Of a stretch of DNA of 64,000 nucleotides, positions 53,318 to 61,737 are shown in pieces. Within the stretch, counting starts at the first letter, position 1. The number at the start of each line of letters is the position of its first letter. The notes beneath the pieces are model-generated. The model was not told the origin of the DNA. It worked only from the letters and a program-made list of their open reading frames with translations, and did not search any database. The stretch spans positions 336,099 to 400,098 of the forward strand of contig NZ_MSDF01000014.1 of assembly GCF_002022275.1 (NCBI RefSeq), read 5' to 3'. This DNA is from Pseudomonas fluorescens (GTDB lineage: Bacteria > Pseudomonadota > Gammaproteobacteria > Pseudomonadales > Pseudomonadaceae). Made by a program: the position numbers and the translations under genes.

Positions 53318-55321
53318 TTATTGCACGTCATTACGACTCACACCCGACTCGACGGAGACGTTGCGCAAGGTGTTGAAGAACGGATCAAGGAAGCCTTCCA
53401 CATAATGCGTGCCCACGATAGAAAGGTGGTTATCGTCGGTATACAGCGCCTGACCGCCCAACTCGACCCGACACCAGCCATTGGCATCACACAGCTTGGG
53501 CGCCGGATCCAGGAGTTGCACACCCGAGTCTGCTGCCGCGATCTGCTCAAAAACAGCGCTGATCGTGGCTTGTCGCTGCAGGTGTTCGGTGACTGGCAAA
53601 CCTTCCTTATCGGTCGGGCGCCCCAGCATTGCCAGGCGGCTGAGCCGGTAAGGCACGTTGAATTCCTGCAACGGTACTTCCTTGACCAGCCACACACGGT
53701 GGCCACTGGCTCGCAGTTGGTGCACCAGCGCAGTGACGCCCTCGGAGAATTTGCGCTCAGCGACGGCACGGTCATATTTCCCTGTCGCCGGATCATGAAT
53801 CGTAGGGCCTGTATCACCGTTGCGCTGGCCATAAACGTAAAGGCTCCAACGTGCAACGAGCACCACATCACTGAACGACTCGTGGCTCAGCAACTGGGTG
53901 ACGCGATCATTAAAAGCGTTGCAGCCCTGCGTGTTTTCTTTGCGGTAAAAAGGCAGGCAGCCGGCGTATCCGGCCTGCGTGATGCCGAAGTCGTACTTGC
54001 CAGCACCGTCTTTCAACGCAGGAATCAACGCCGAGGCATGGCTGTCACCCCAGACCAGGGCACGCGCCGCGCCGCCTTGCGGGCCAAAATGGCACAGCTC
54101 ACGGTGTTTGTTTTTCTTGTCATCCGACAGGCAATTCACCAGCTTGGGGCTCCAGGTGTAAGCCTTGGCAAATTGCAGCGCCTGAGGCGACAACCGCCAG
54201 GTAAAACCATCCGACCACACCAGGCCTTTGCCGATCAAACCCAGGCTGACCAGCCCAACGACCGCCGCTGCCAGCACTGCCCGATTTCCAGCCAACAGGC
54301 GTCGCTCACGAAATGGCCCCTCGACAAAGCGCCAGGACGCATACCCCAGCAGCAGGCTCAGGCTGAACAGGGCCGCAAGCTGAAAAGGCGTCAGATCAGC
54401 AATATTCGCGTATTTGCCAAACACCAGCACCGGCCAATGCCACAGGTACCAGGAATACGAAATCAGCCCAATGCCGACCAACACGCGGCTGCCCAGCAAC
54501 CGCCCGACCCACGTGGTGTGTTGGCCGTTGGCCCAAATCAGCCCGACCACGCCCAACACCGGCAACAGGGCCGCCAAACCCGGGAAGGCGGTGCTGTCGT
54601 CATAGCCAACGACTGCCACCAGGATCAGCCCCAGGCTGATAGCGCTGACGGCTTGCGCCAACATCGGGCTTGTACGTTTGGCGCGCGCGGGCATAACGGC
54701 CAGCATGGAGCCCGCCAGCAGCTCCCAGGCACGCATAGGTAGCAGGAAAAACGCTTTGTCCGGCGCGTGCGCCACAGCCCACACGCTCGCCGCAAATGAC
54801 ACCAGCAGCAACACGAACAACGCGCTGCGCCAGTGCTTGAGCCGGCTCGACAACAGCGCCAGCAACAGCGGAAACGCAATGTAGAACTGTTCTTCGACCG
54901 ACAGCGACCAAGTGTGCAGCATCGGCTTCATATCAGAGGCGGTTTCGAAATAGCCGTCCTGCCGCATGAAGAATAAATTGGAGATGAAGATCGCCTGGTT
55001 ATGGATCGATCGGCCCAGCTCGGAATAGTCCTTGGGCGCCATCAGGAACCATCCGACGATCAAGGACACAGACATCATCACCAGCAACGCTGGCAGGATA
55101 CGCCGGGCCCGGCGCGCCCAAAAATTCAGAAAGCTGAAATGCCCACCCTCGCGCTCACGCAGGATGATCGACGTGATCAGGAAACCTGAAATCACAAAAA
55201 AAACATCTACGCCGACGAAGCCGCCGGTGACGCCAGGAACCCCAAAGTGGAACAACACTACAGCCAGGACAGCGATAGCGCGCAGGCCATCAATGTCTCT
55301 TCGGTAAGCAAGAGCGGTCAT
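53318..55321 (-). CDS. Membrane O-acyltransferase with SGNH domain (OafA/YrhL type)
   Basis: Protein of 667 residues. The N-terminal acyltransferase-3 domain (1-365) has about ten membrane helices and the motif YRRDIDGLRAIAVLAVVLFHFG, which carries the catalytic His, and RRARRILPALLV. The C-terminal periplasmic SGNH domain (about 410-650) has WGDSHASALIPALKDG with the catalytic Ser, and LYTDDNHLSIVG with the His. It O-acetylates a surface polysaccharide or peptidoglycan-related glycan; the target is not known. Same place as PAO1 PA5238. Confidence 0.9.
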   Translation of the reverse strand: MTALAYRRDIDGLRAIAVLAVVLFHFGVPGVTGGFVGVDVFFVISGFLITSIILREREGGHFSFLNFWARRARRILPALLVMMSVSLIVGWFLMAPKDYSELGRSIHNQAIFISNLFFMRQDGYFETASDMKPMLHTWSLSVEEQFYIAFPLLLALLSSRLKHWRSALFVLLLVSFAASVWAVAHAPDKAFFLLPMRAWELLAGSMLAVMPARAKRTSPMLAQAVSAISLGLILVAVVGYDDSTAFPGLAALLPVLGVVGLIWANGQHTTWVGRLLGSRVLVGIGLISYSWYLWHWPVLVFGKYANIADLTPFQLAALFSLSLLLGYASWRFVEGPFRERRLLAGNRAVLAAAVVGLVSLGLIGKGLVWSDGFTWRLSPQALQFAKAYTWSPKLVNCLSDDKKNKHRELCHFGPQGGAARALVWGDSHASALIPALKDGAGKYDFGITQAGYAGCLPFYRKENTQGCNAFNDRVTQLLSHESFSDVVLVARWSLYVYGQRNGDTGPTIHDPATGKYDRAVAERKFSEGVTALVHQLRASGHRVWLVKEVPLQEFNVPYRLSRLAMLGRPTDKEGLPVTEHLQRQATISAVFEQIAAADSGVQLLDPAPKLCDANGWCRVELGGQALYTDDNHLSIVGTHYVEGFLDPFFNTLRNVSVESGVSRNDVQ

Positions 55322-55422
55322 AAATCGTAATCAGCCTGATACATATGGAAGAGAGCGTAGGCGTACTCGCCCTTTTTGTTTCTCTACTGACACTCTCGGC
55401 ACACAAACCTCCCTGTTTGGCG

Positions 55423-55458
55423 CAAAAAAAATGGCACCCTCAAGGGCACCATTTTTTC
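55423..55458 (-). terminator. Intrinsic terminator of rho
   Basis: On the minus strand the stem AATGGTGCCCT / AGGGTGCCATT pairs fully if two G-U wobbles are allowed and is followed by eight T. On the plus strand the same DNA gives two C-A mismatches, so it works for rho but not well for the opposite direction. Confidence 0.88.
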
Positions 55459-55477
55459 TTCGACCTGAATCGTCGTG

Positions 55478-56737
<1,260 letters not shown>

Positions 56738-56973
56738 ATAGGAATGACGTAATCATTTATGGAGGGGGGGAAATTAAGCTTTTGGCTTAATGAGGCCGCG
56801 CCGCAGAGAAGGCGACAGGATCGCGTACTAATCGAAAAGGAATGCGTCGGCGACGGCTTGCAGGGGGCAGTGGAGAAACCAGTGCGGGGCCGAATGTACC
56901 ACCTGAATTTCGGAGCGTCTAGCCCTGTTTCACGAAAAAGCCCCGCGGGTTGGCGGGGCTTTTTTGACGACGC
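56738..56973. promoter_or_regulatory. rho leader / trxA terminator region
   Basis: The rho mRNA leader runs about 150 bases on the minus strand from near 56900 and contains a C-rich run (CCCCCC at about 56763-56768 in the mRNA sense) shortly before the ATG, a type of C-rich unstructured sequence where Rho can load to regulate its own gene. This autoregulation is known in other bacteria and is only inferred here. Confidence 0.45.
56936..56966 (-). terminator. Intrinsic terminator of trxA
   Basis: Stem AGCCCCGCC / GCGGGGCT with A and T runs on both sides, 8 bases past the trxA stop. Confidence 0.93.
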
Positions 56974-57303
56974 TTAGATGTTCGCGTCGAGGAAAGCTTG
57001 CAGCTGGGACTTCGACAGCGCGCCCACTTTGGTGGCTTCAACGTTGCCGTTCTTGAACAGCATCAGCGTCGGGATACCACGCACGCCATGCTTGGCCGGG
57101 GTTTCCTGGTTGTCGTCGATGTTCAGCTTGGCAATGGTCAGCTTGCCTTCGTAGGTGGTCGCAATGTCGTCCAGAACAGGAGCGATCATTTTGCAAGGGC
57201 CACACCATTCAGCCCAGTAGTCAACCAGCACCGGGCCTTGAGCCTTGAGTACTTCGGCCTCAAAGGTCGCGTCGGTGACGTGCTTGATAAGATCGTTGCT
57301 CAT
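56974..57303 (-). CDS. trxA: Thioredoxin 1
   Basis: Thioredoxin of 109 residues with the redox motif WCGPC at 33-37, [16 protein letters not shown], and [11 protein letters not shown] with the cis-Pro. It is the general protein disulfide reductant and lies upstream of rho on the same strand, the usual arrangement in Pseudomonas and enterics. The ATG at 57303 is the family start. Confidence 0.97.
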   Translation of the reverse strand: MSNDLIKHVTDATFEAEVLKAQGPVLVDYWAEWCGPCKMIAPVLDDIATTYEGKLTIAKLNIDDNQETPAKHGVRGIPTLMLFKNGNVEATKVGALSKSQLQAFLDANI

Positions 57304-57423
57304 GGATGTCTCCGGATTGTAAGCAAAAAAAACGTGGCCCATCATAGCCGCCCTTCCCCCGTTCAGGAAGCCGCCTCTGATTGAGTCTTGCTATGGTGGC
57401 GCATGAGTGTGGGTATCGCCCAC

Positions 57424-58119
57424 TCAGGGTGCCACGGGGGTCACGAAGGCGATGCCGGTGCGCAAGGCCGCATTGCGCACGTGCTCCTGCATGGTTTTCT
57501 GCGCCGCGGCACTGGCGCGCCGGGCCAGGGCACGCAGGATCTTGCGGTGCTCCTGCCAGGTTTCCATGGCACGTTCCGGTCGGATGAACGGTAGCTTCTG
57601 GCTCTCCAGAAAGACCTCGGCGCTGGCACTCAGAATGCTCACCATCGCCTGATTACCGCTGGCCAGCAGGATGCGCTGGTGAAATTCGAAGTCCAACCGG
57701 GCCGCCGCTTCGAAGTCGCCGGCCTTGAGCACCTTGCGCATCGCCTCGACGTTGTCCTCCAGGGCGTCCAGCTCATCCAGAGTCAACGTCATGGCTGCCA
57801 GCCCTGCCGCAAACCCCTCAAGGGCATAGCGCAGCTGGAAGATGTCCAGCGGCGTGGCCTGCGCCGCAAAGGGCCAGGCAAACCCCGGCGCTTCGTCAAC
57901 CGCCTGCACGAACACGCCTTTGCCCGGCTGCACACTGACCACACCCAAGGCGCTGAGGGACGACAACGCCTCGCGCAACGACGCACGGCTCACGCCCAAC
58001 TGCACCGCCAGGTCGCGCTGGGACGGCAATGCATCACCCGCACCGAAGCCCTGCTCCTTGATCAGTTTGCGGATGGCCTGCAGGGCCGCTTCCGGTACGG
58101 CTTGGGCGATGGAATTCAT
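57424..58119 (-). CDS. FadR/GntR-family regulator (FCD domain)
   Basis: Regulator of 231 residues. The winged helix (about 10-75) has PSQRDLAVQLGVSRASLREALSSLSALGVV, and the C-terminal all-helical FCD domain (about 90-220) binds a carboxylate ligand via His and Asp/Glu residues (DFEFHQRILLASGN, LEDNVEAMRKVLKAGDFEAAARLD). It is divergent from the amino-acid ABC operon and probably controls it (inference). The start at 58119 gives the normal FadR length. Confidence 0.9.
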   Translation of the reverse strand: MNSIAQAVPEAALQAIRKLIKEQGFGAGDALPSQRDLAVQLGVSRASLREALSSLSALGVVSVQPGKGVFVQAVDEAPGFAWPFAAQATPLDIFQLRYALEGFAAGLAAMTLTLDELDALEDNVEAMRKVLKAGDFEAAARLDFEFHQRILLASGNQAMVSILSASAEVFLESQKLPFIRPERAMETWQEHRKILRALARRASAAAQKTMQEHVRNAALRTGIAFVTPVAP

Positions 58120-58138
58120 AAAAAACTCAAGGTTCCAG

Positions 58139-58158
58139 ACAACTGAGCGGCTAGTTGT
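58139..58158. promoter_or_regulatory. Candidate FadR-type operator
   Basis: ACAACT-N8-AGTTGT palindrome 20 bases upstream of the regulator start. It would allow autoregulation. Arms are only 6 bp, so this is tentative. Confidence 0.4.
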
Positions 58159-58313
58159 AAAGCTATTCGCGGCCGTCGGCAAGCCACGCCCCAAAGGGGC
58201 TCGCGGGGTTTTGGCGACGCTCGAAAACGGTGCGAAAAATACACGCACTGTTCAGACCAGTAAGACCACCCCGCCCCAACAAATTCCAGCGTTACAGACG
58301 ATCCAGGCAGTGA

Positions 58314-58329
58314 TGGCATGGGCTGTGCA
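58314..58329 (+). promoter_or_regulatory. Sigma-54-type promoter of the amino-acid ABC operon
   Basis: TGGCATGGGCTGTGCA has GG and GC exactly 10 bases apart, with one mismatch in each half of the TGGCACG-N4-TTGCA consensus. It lies 45 bases before the first gene, leaving a leader of about 35 bases. Confidence 0.65.
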
Positions 58330-58374
58330 CTGCCCAACAGCAGAAAATTCCTTCGCCATTCCCGGAGAGTTGCC

Positions 58375-59160
58375 ATGACCAAGCGCTACAGCGCCCTGCT
58401 CACTGCCCTGTTTGCCAGTTTGATGCTGAGCCAGGCACCCGCCCATGCCAATGGTCTGGACGATATCATCGCCCGTGGCACCCTGAAGGTCGCCGTGCCC
58501 CAGGATTTCCCGCCCTTCGGCTCGGTCGGCCCTGACATGAAGCCCCGCGGCCTGGACATCGACACCGCCAAGCTGCTGGCCGACCAGCTCAAGGTCAAGC
58601 TGGAGCTGACCCCGGTCAACAGCACCAACCGCATCCCGTTTCTCACCACCGGCAAAGTCGACCTGGTGATTTCCAGCCTGGGCAAAAACGCCGAGCGCGA
58701 AAAGGTCATCGACTTCTCCAAGGCCTACGCGCCGTTCTACCTGGCCGTATTCGGGCCGCCTGACGCCGCCATCAGCACCACCGACGACCTCAAGGGCAAG
58801 ACCATCAGCGTGACGCGCGGCGCCATCGAAGACATCGAACTGACCGCCGTGGCACCGAAAGAGGCGACCATCAAGCGCTTCGAAGACAACAATTCGACCA
58901 TCGCCGCCTACCTGGCCGGCCAGGTCGATCTCATCGCCAGCGGCAACGTGGTGATGGTGGCGATCAGCGAGCGCAACCCGAAACGCGTCCCGGCACTGAA
59001 GGTAAAACTCAAGGACTCGCCGGTGTACGTGGGCGTGAACAAGAACGAGCCGGCGCTGCTGGAGAAGGTCAACCAGATCCTCGTCGCAGCCAAGGCTGAC
59101 GGCAGCCTGGAAAAGAACGCGATGCAATGGCTCAAAGAGCCGCTGCCAGCCGACCTCTGA
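58375..59160 (+). CDS. Polar amino-acid ABC transporter periplasmic binding protein
   Basis: Binding protein of 261 residues with a signal peptide (KRYSALLTALFASLMLSQAPAHA-NG). The type-II fold shows LKVAVPQDFPPFGSVGPDMKPRGLDIDTAKLLADQLKVKLELTPV with the Arg/Asp that bind amino-acid ligands, and VDLVISSLGKNAEREKVIDFSKAYAPFYLAVFG. The ligand could be an acidic or a neutral polar amino acid and cannot be fixed by eye. It heads a four-gene importer. GGAG lies 11 bases before the ATG. Confidence 0.9.
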   Translation: MTKRYSALLTALFASLMLSQAPAHANGLDDIIARGTLKVAVPQDFPPFGSVGPDMKPRGLDIDTAKLLADQLKVKLELTPVNSTNRIPFLTTGKVDLVISSLGKNAEREKVIDFSKAYAPFYLAVFGPPDAAISTTDDLKGKTISVTRGAIEDIELTAVAPKEATIKRFEDNNSTIAAYLAGQVDLIASGNVVMVAISERNPKRVPALKVKLKDSPVYVGVNKNEPALLEKVNQILVAAKADGSLEKNAMQWLKEPLPADL

Positions 59161-59174
59161 AGCGGAGCTGATTC

Positions 59175-59843
59175 ATGGCGTATCAATTTGACTTTGTGCC
59201 GGTGCTGGCCAATACCGACCTGCTGTTGCGCGGCGCCCTGTTTACGCTGGAGCTGACCGCCATCGGTGCCATCCTCGGCGTAGCCCTGGGCACCCTCGGC
59301 GCGGTGGTGCGGGCGTGGAAGATCCAGCCCTTCGCCTGGTTCTTTGGCGTGTATGTCGAGTTGATCCGCAACACACCGTTTCTGGTGCAGTTGTTCTTCA
59401 TCTTCTTCGGCTTGCCGTCCCTGGGGCTGAAAATCACCGAGTGGCAAGCCGCCGTATTGGCAATGGTGATTAACCTCGGGGCGTATTCGACGGAAATCAT
59501 CCGCGCGGGTATCCAGGCGATCCCTCGCGGCCAACTGGAAGCCGCAGCGGCACTGGCGATGACACGTTTCGAAGCGTTCCGCCACGTGGTGCTGCTGCCG
59601 GCGCTGGGCAAGGTGTGGCCGGCCCTGAGCAGCCAGATCATCATCGTGATGCTCGGCTCGGCGGTGTGCTCGCAAATCGCCACTGAAGAGCTGAGTTTTG
59701 CCGCCAACTTTATTCAGTCACGCAACTTCCGCGCGTTTGAAACCTATACCCTGACCACCCTGGTGTACCTGTGCATGGCGTTGATGATTCGCCAGTTGCT
59801 CAACTGGATCGGCCGTCGCTACGTGATGAGGAACAGCCGATGA
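59175..59843 (+). CDS. Polar amino-acid ABC transporter permease 1
   Basis: Permease of 222 residues, HisM/GltJ family, with about five helices and the EAA loop LEAAAALAMTRFEAFRHVVLLPALGKVWPAL (about 115-145). The segment ELIRNTPFLVQLFFIFFGLPSLGL is the family signature. Four-base overlap with the next permease. It forms a heterodimer with it. Confidence 0.92.
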   Translation: MAYQFDFVPVLANTDLLLRGALFTLELTAIGAILGVALGTLGAVVRAWKIQPFAWFFGVYVELIRNTPFLVQLFFIFFGLPSLGLKITEWQAAVLAMVINLGAYSTEIIRAGIQAIPRGQLEAAAALAMTRFEAFRHVVLLPALGKVWPALSSQIIIVMLGSAVCSQIATEELSFAANFIQSRNFRAFETYTLTTLVYLCMALMIRQLLNWIGRRYVMRNSR

Positions 59844-60490
59844 GTGATTTTTCCTTTTGGGACATTGTGCGCAACCTGTTCACCGGCCTGCAGTGGACCC
59901 TGTTGCTGTCGCTGGTGGCGTTTATCGGCGGCGGTGTGATCGGCTTGCTGGTGATGACGATGCGCATCAGCCGCAAGGCGTTCCCGCGCAATGTCGCGCG
60001 CACGTACATCGAACTGTTTCAGGGCACGCCGCTGTTGATGCAGCTGTTCCTGGTGTTTTTCGGCATTGCCTTGCTGGGCATCGACATCTCGCCGTGGTTG
60101 GCCGCGGCAATCGCCCTGACGCTGTTTACCAGCGCCTACCTCGCTGAAATCTGGCGCGGTTGCGTGGAGTCCATCGCCCATGGGCAATGGGAAGCCTCGG
60201 CCAGCCTGGCACTCAACCCGCTTGAACAACTGCGCTACGTGATCTTGCCCCAGGCGCTGCGCATTGCCGTAGCGCCCACCGTGGGTTTCTCGGTGCAAGT
60301 GGTCAAAGGCACCGCGGTGACCTCGATTATCGGCTTCACCGAACTGACCAAAACCGGCGGGATGCTCGCCAACGCCACCTTCGAACCCTTCATGGTCTAT
60401 GGGCTGGTTGCGCTGGGTTACTTCCTGCTCTGTTACCCCTTGTCCCTCAGTGCGCGCTACCTGGAAAGGAGACTGCATGCCTCTGCTTAG
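59840..60490 (+). CDS. Polar amino-acid ABC transporter permease 2
   Basis: Second permease of 216 residues. Family signature ELFQGTPLLMQLFLVFFGIALLGI and EAA loop WEASASLALNPLEQLRYVILPQALRIA. It overlaps the preceding gene by 4 bases (ATGA) and the ATPase gene by 14. Confidence 0.92.
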   Translation: MSDFSFWDIVRNLFTGLQWTLLLSLVAFIGGGVIGLLVMTMRISRKAFPRNVARTYIELFQGTPLLMQLFLVFFGIALLGIDISPWLAAAIALTLFTSAYLAEIWRGCVESIAHGQWEASASLALNPLEQLRYVILPQALRIAVAPTVGFSVQVVKGTAVTSIIGFTELTKTGGMLANATFEPFMVYGLVALGYFLLCYPLSLSARYLERRLHASA

Positions 60491-61214
60491 AATTTCCGCC
60501 CTGCATAAGTATTACGGCGATCACCACGTGCTCAAGGGCATCGACCTGACGGTTGAAGAAGGCCAGGTGGTGGCGATCATCGGCCGCAGTGGCTCTGGCA
60601 AATCCACCTTGCTGCGTACCCTCAACGGCCTGGAGTCGATCAACGACGGCGTCATCGAAGTGGACGGTGAATACCTCGACGCAGCCCGCGCTGACCTGCG
60701 CAGCCTGCGGCAGAAAGTCGGCATGGTGTTCCAGCAGTTCAACCTGTTCCCGCACCTGACCGTAGGCGAAAACGTGATGCTCGCGCCGCAAGTGGTGCAA
60801 AAAGTGCCCAAAGCCAAGGCCGCGCAGCTTGCCAGGCAGATGCTCGAGCGCGTTGGACTGGGGGAAAAGTTTGATGCCTTTCCCGATCGCCTGTCCGGCG
60901 GCCAGCAACAGCGCGTAGCCATTGCCCGCGCACTGGCGATGTCACCCAAAGTGCTGCTGTGCGACGAAATCACCTCGGCCCTGGACCCGGAACTGGTCAA
61001 CGAAGTGCTCAGCGTGGTGCGCCAACTGGCCAAGGACGGCATGACCTTGATCATGGTGACCCACGAAATGCGCTTCGCCCGGGAAGTCGGCGACAAACTG
61101 GTGTTCATGCACCAAGGCAAGGTGCATGAAGTGGGCGACCCCAAAACCTTGTTCGCCAACCCCAGAACGCCGGAGCTCGCCAACTTCATTGGTTCGGTGG
61201 AACAGCCGGGCTGA
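60477..61214 (+). CDS. Polar amino-acid ABC transporter ATPase
   Basis: ATPase of 245 residues with Walker A GRSGSGKST at 36-44, the Q-loop VFQQFNLFPHLTVGENV (about 84-100), signature LSGGQ at 139-143, Walker B VLLCDEITSALDPELV, and the switch His in MVTHEMRFAREV. This is the GlnQ/HisP type. Its last 29 bases overlap the convergent fimbrial gene. Confidence 0.94.
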   Translation: MPLLRISALHKYYGDHHVLKGIDLTVEEGQVVAIIGRSGSGKSTLLRTLNGLESINDGVIEVDGEYLDAARADLRSLRQKVGMVFQQFNLFPHLTVGENVMLAPQVVQKVPKAKAAQLARQMLERVGLGEKFDAFPDRLSGGQQQRVAIARALAMSPKVLLCDEITSALDPELVNEVLSVVRQLAKDGMTLIMVTHEMRFAREVGDKLVFMHQGKVHEVGDPKTLFANPRTPELANFIGSVEQPG

Positions 61215-61737
61215 TCAGCTCGAAACTGCCCTGCCCTTCCAACAGTGCCTCACTTCGTACTTCCAGAGCGCTGGCGGGCAGTTCGGTGTCGATCTCGACC
61301 TGGGCTGTGAGTCGCCGGCCTACCATCGGCATCCCTGCTACCCGCGCCATCAAGGTCTGGCCGGGCAGCAATTGCCCGCTGGCCGGCTCACCGGGCAAGT
61401 GCGCCGCTACCCAGCCGACTGCATGCCCATCCACCTGAGCGTGTTTGAGGCTCAGGCGAAAGCGCCCCTGCCGACCAAACTGAAACCCCTGCCCGTCGGC
61501 TGCAACCCCGATAAAGCGCAGCGCCATGGCCGCAGGCTCTGCGCACTGGATGTTCAGGTGCCGCACGCGAGTGCCGAGGACCAGGGCAAGTTTATCGACC
61601 GGACCCTCCCGGCGAATCACGCCATAGTCGATACGCGGCTGGCTCAGTGATAACCGGCAGTTTTCCGCCCACCCGTCTGGGGCCACCAGTAATGTGCAGA
61701 GCACCATCCCGAACAGGCTTGCGCGCTTAACGGGCAT
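61186..61737 (-). CDS. Fimbrial tip-type secreted protein (spore-coat-U/DUF1120-like)
   Basis: Protein of 183 residues with a signal peptide (residues 3-25, ending GWA-EN). The mature part begins CRLSLSQPRIDYG and ends QVEIDTELPASALEVRSEALLEGQGSFEL, an Ig-like strand pattern with two Cys (CRLSLS.. and NIQCAEP) that should form a disulfide. This is like DUF1120 proteins or other minor fimbrial subunits beside usher genes. It begins 11 bases inside the usher 3' end. It overlaps the ABC ATPase 3' end by 29 bases. Major pilin and chaperone genes are not in the window. Confidence 0.75.
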   Translation of the reverse strand: MPVKRASLFGMVLCTLLVAPDGWAENCRLSLSQPRIDYGVIRREGPVDKLALVLGTRVRHLNIQCAEPAAMALRFIGVAADGQGFQFGRQGRFRLSLKHAQVDGHAVGWVAAHLPGEPASGQLLPGQTLMARVAGMPMVGRRLTAQVEIDTELPASALEVRSEALLEGQGSFELISPAVPPNQ

